Origin: Pycnococcus provasolii
Lineage: Eukaryota; Chlorophyta; Pseudoscourfieldiophyceae; Pseudoscourfieldiales
Length of the DNA stretch: 64,000 bases
Assembly: GCA_049487715.1 (NCBI GenBank)
Contig: CP150547.1
Span: 248,001-312,000 of the forward strand
Reading direction: 5' to 3'
A model generated the notes under the pieces. The model ran no database searches and was not told where the DNA came from. It worked only from the letters and a program-made list of their open reading frames with translations. The position numbers and the translations under genes were made by a program. Positions 62,201 to 64,000 of this stretch are shown in pieces (within the stretch, counting starts at the first letter, position 1; every line of letters starts with the position of its first letter).

Positions 62201-62516
62201 GGCGCTCACCAGCCTCACGAACGGCCTTGGCTTCCGCGTCTGCGACGAAATCAACCAAGGCATGGATCCAAACAACGAGCGTAAGGTGTTCGGGCTGCTT
62301 GTTCAGTCGATGACCAGGCCAGGAACTCCACAGAGCTTCCTTCTCACGCCGAAGCTTCTTCCGGACCTCGAGTACACGGATGAGGTGACGGTGCTCAACA
62401 TCTTCAATGGTCCGTATGTGAAGCAGGTTGCAGATGGTTGGTCGCAGGAAGCTTTCTGGAGGAGGCGCGCGATGACTGGTGCGGCTGGCGCTGCTGATCC
62501 TATTGCCGTGTTGTGA
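59226..62516 (+). CDS. SMC5: Structural maintenance of chromosomes protein 5
   Basis: The start MASARSTKHARDAALA gives 1096 residues, close to the usual 1050-1100; 48 in-frame codons upstream look like leader. The N-terminal ATPase half begins VLRVEMRNFMTYAHV, with Walker A GPNGTGKSS and the SMC5-type LLGRADKISDYVKRG. Long coiled coils (about 190-430 and 660-880) flank a hinge (about 450-640). The C-terminal half has the signature motif QSGGERSVSTILYLLAL and Walker B FRVCDEINQGMDPNNE. SMC5 pairs with SMC6 in the complex that resolves recombination intermediates and holds sister chromatids during repair. It converges on FtsZ with 262 bp between stops. Confidence 0.97.
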   Translation: MASARSTKHARDAALASLLPGGGVGSSKRARLEGGGGDYAGLDERSSARKGTVLRVEMRNFMTYAHVVVEPGLRLNLILGPNGTGKSSLVCALCVGLAGHTKLLGRADKISDYVKRGEEFGSVKITLASGEGEAPVTVFRKIKRDNSSEWKVNGSPCSKEKVEKLTKEYAVQLDNLCAFLPQDRVVMFAHLKPVELLVETQKAIGDTTLYDSHQNLIQLRDGLRGLETKVEKHANLLDTKKEQNKSVERDVTKFKEREELRASAAKMATKLPWLKYEEAKAEYIETKDKAKQGKEALKAQKAALDKAQEPVKALEDDKVEGKKKLQKIDKDAAKAAHDITTFTDKVNSLAAKHDQQMSTIESLHDQWAQSEKEKNDLREKIAKIEAEYATAPKEAPPELLAQRDELHDKYKKADLEQREIQHKEYELIERSEGIRKPLESIKDKLKKLTSVRSARLNALYAKQPQLRQVVDWIEANRATFKKRVYGPILCEVDVPNSQHAKMLEQHAPGFLWGSFVTTDEEDRNRIISANNVQKLSVLNYMDDPTKEIQYRSGKAANFAHLGVTNTLDAVFEAAPIIKHVLCDHARLNDTYLVKSNDDVERIFKETNINVLWTNDSQHMQHKSRYNKNAVSIRVVPLRPCRLFQTQGNASTNKAEKDALTSQMQKHEQELQKLEKERETLQSKQTKIESERIKPLSDAKNKIAKEISDINKRAVKMKVALDRWREELSQLEKAEPLNVRMSKERKMLDNLLASRVKAVTSVTEVIQRRREVMHKECMLRLELAELEVREDALKTELAEYQKEYNDATQLSEQLNQIMVIARQKLADTKATAEQETGSITPELEEYFSTLSANYDELEAQVQAARERADRILCPNPNILDDYNRRCAEISQLEKTLHGDREELATGQAKIDSEKEAWLPRLRELVSSVNSGFGQAFASIGCAGEVRLVEAGEEYDRYSIEIRVKFRDEEELQVLCATRQSGGERSVSTILYLLALTSLTNGLGFRVCDEINQGMDPNNERKVFGLLVQSMTRPGTPQSFLLTPKLLPDLEYTDEVTVLNIFNGPYVKQVADGWSQEAFWRRRAMTGAAGAADPIAVL

Positions 62517-62778
62517 AGAAATCAAGTAACGAAAACAAAGCAAAACATTTTATACCCAATTGCGAGTCAATAATTGCTCAAATTAAATTTTCAGCAGAGA
62601 GAGAAACAAAACATTCGCATTGTTACTCTTCTATCATTGTTCTCCAGCGCCTCCCCCCTTTTCCCAATTGTATTTTTTTTTCCATCTGTCATGTTCTTTC
62701 TTTTTGCGCAACATTTTGTGATGATTTCCTCCTTCCTGACGGTGAAATCACATCACCGTCATCCTCCAGGCATTCCTC

Positions 62779-63888
62779 CTAGCGCCACCACCCCGAACGC
62801 TTTCGGCTCTCCGCCTCCTTCTTCCTCGACAGGTACGATGGAACGGAGACGCTGTTGTTGTTGGTGGTGCTTCCCATGAAGTCCTCGACGTCGCGATTCC
62901 AAACCTGACCGCTGGGAAGGTTCTTCGCCTCACGATCGGAGTAAAATCCCGTCGCCACAACCGTCACCTGAACCTGGCCCTCGGTCATGGTCTCGTCAAT
63001 GCACGCGCCGAAGATGATGTTAGCCTCTGGATCAGCGAGCTCCGCGATGGCACGGCTCGCCTCGTTCACCTCCTGCAGGCTCAGATTAGGAGGTCCGGTG
63101 ATGTTGTAGACGATGCCAGTGGCGCACGTGATGCCGTCGTCGAGCAGAGGGCTGAACACCGCCTCACGAGCAGCCTCCGCCGCACGATTCTTTCCGGTGG
63201 CAATGCCGATTCCGAGCATAGCGTTGCCCGCGGACGCCATCACGGAGCGCACGTCCGCGAAATCGACGTTAATGAGGCCTGCCTGCGTAATGATCTCGGA
63301 GATGCCGCGAACACCCTGGCGGAGCACGCTGTCGGAGAGGCGGAAGGCATCCTGCAGCGAGGTGTCTTCTTCTGTGGCGGACAGAAGCTTGTCATTTGGC
63401 ACGATGATGAGCGCATCCACCTCCTCCTTGAGGCGCGCGATGCTCTCCTCCGCCTGCTTCGTGCGGCGTCGCCCCTCGAAGCTGAAAGGCGTTGTGACAA
63501 TGCCGATTGTGAGCGCACCAAGCGCACGCGAAATCTTTGCGACAACTGGCGCAGATCCGCTTCCGGTGCCTCCTCCCATGCCAGCCGCAATGAACGTCAA
63601 GTCGGATCCGGCAAGGCTTTCGGCGATGAGCGCCTCGCTCTCTTGTGCCGCCAACTCGCCAAGCTCCGGATCTCCACCGGTGCCAAGTCCGCGCGTAACG
63701 CGCTCTCCCACCTGCAGGCGCGTCGGCGCCATGTTGATTTTGAGAGCCTGCGCGTCGGTGTTAATGGCGATGAACTGCGCGGCGTCGAGTCCCACGTTGC
63801 GCATCATATCGTTGATGGCGTTCGATCCTCCTCCGCCGCATCCAACCACCTTGATGCACGCGCCAAAGTCGGACACGACGTCAGCCAT
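62779..63888 (-). CDS. ftsZ: Plastid division protein FtsZ (5' end probably incomplete)
   Basis: The tubulin-like GTPase core starts IKVVGCGGGGSNAINDM. The T4 tubulin signature is AAGMGGGTGSGSAP, and the T7 loop INVDFADVRSVM has the catalytic Asp. The core ends in VATGFYSDRE. The tail VPSYLSRKK resembles the conserved C-terminal motif of bacterial FtsZ and plastid FtsZ2 (IPxFLxxK), which docks on ARC6/FtsA-like partners; FtsZ1-type proteins lack it. FtsZ forms the stromal ring that divides the plastid. The listed start has no transit peptide. The frame stays open about 33 codons further (ending ASDQKR before MAD) until a stop near 63985-63987, so an upstream exon carrying the transit peptide probably lies beyond an intron or past the window edge. 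Confidence 0.95.
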   Translation of the reverse strand: MADVVSDFGACIKVVGCGGGGSNAINDMMRNVGLDAAQFIAINTDAQALKINMAPTRLQVGERVTRGLGTGGDPELGELAAQESEALIAESLAGSDLTFIAAGMGGGTGSGSAPVVAKISRALGALTIGIVTTPFSFEGRRRTKQAEESIARLKEEVDALIIVPNDKLLSATEEDTSLQDAFRLSDSVLRQGVRGISEIITQAGLINVDFADVRSVMASAGNAMLGIGIATGKNRAAEAAREAVFSPLLDDGITCATGIVYNITGPPNLSLQEVNEASRAIAELADPEANIIFGACIDETMTEGQVQVTVVATGFYSDREAKNLPSGQVWNRDVEDFMGSTTNNNSVSVPSYLSRKKEAESRKRSGWWR

Positions 63889-64000
63889 GCGTTTCTGGTC
63901 ACTCGCAGACTGGCGATTGAATGCATCGGCTGCTGCTTTGATGGTGGTGGGCGGGTGTTTTCCGAGGCATAAGAAGCATCATTACCGCTCACGACAGCAT

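Overview
This 64 kb window is nuclear DNA of a compact, intron-poor, photosynthetic eukaryote. Plastid ancestry is shown by a plastid-type FtsZ at the right edge, a partial protein with a twin-arginine lumen-targeting signal at the left edge, and a lysophosphatidate acyltransferase with a transit-like N-terminus. Eukaryotic identity is shown by V-ATPase subunit d, PIG-T, RUVBL1, SMC5, sphingosine-1-phosphate lyase and GT-AG introns. There are about 20 genes, one per 3.2 kb. Only three introns are supported. Coding regions are GC-rich, while intergenic stretches are AT-rich and full of simple repeats. A small green (prasinophyte-grade) alga fits best, but that assignment is inference; no rRNA or species marker is present.

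Layout, left to right: a partial thylakoid-lumen-type protein (+) converges on ISCA1 (-). Organellar YchF (+) and a membrane-anchored LEA_2-like protein (+) follow. Next is a giant polycystin-type channel (+, two exons, about 2570 residues). It converges on V-ATPase subunit d (-), which is followed by a kelch/RING-H2 membrane protein (-) and RUVBL1 (-). Then come a 1986-residue EF-hand/IQ protein (+, two exons) facing a FAM20-like secretory-pathway kinase homologue (-), adenine deaminase-like (+) facing a seven-blade RCC1-like protein (-), and sphingosine-1-phosphate lyase (+, two exons) facing PIG-T (-). The right part holds a phospholipid scramblase (+), LPAAT (+) facing a PLAC8-type protein (-), a tandem-WW protein (+) facing purple acid phosphatase (-), a 2176-residue Calx-beta/armadillo membrane protein (+), and SMC5 (+) facing FtsZ (-).

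Genes mostly form convergent pairs with very short 3' gaps (25 bp for S1P lyase/PIG-T, 47 bp for adenine deaminase/RCC1) and share divergent promoters. Tracts of the telomere motif (CCCTAA/TTAGGG and degenerate forms) lie repeatedly at the 5' side of genes rather than at their 3' ends, which suggests a telo-box-like promoter element.

The neighbours do not form one pathway. Several concern membranes and the secretory system (scramblase, LPAAT, S1P lyase, PIG-T, V-ATPase, FAM20-like, polycystin). The most unusual content is the set of large multidomain surface proteins: polycystin with six paired beta-sandwich repeats, kelch-TM-RING, and Calx-beta-TM-armadillo. Also unusual are a predicted FAM20-type pseudokinase and several non-coding inverted-repeat elements.
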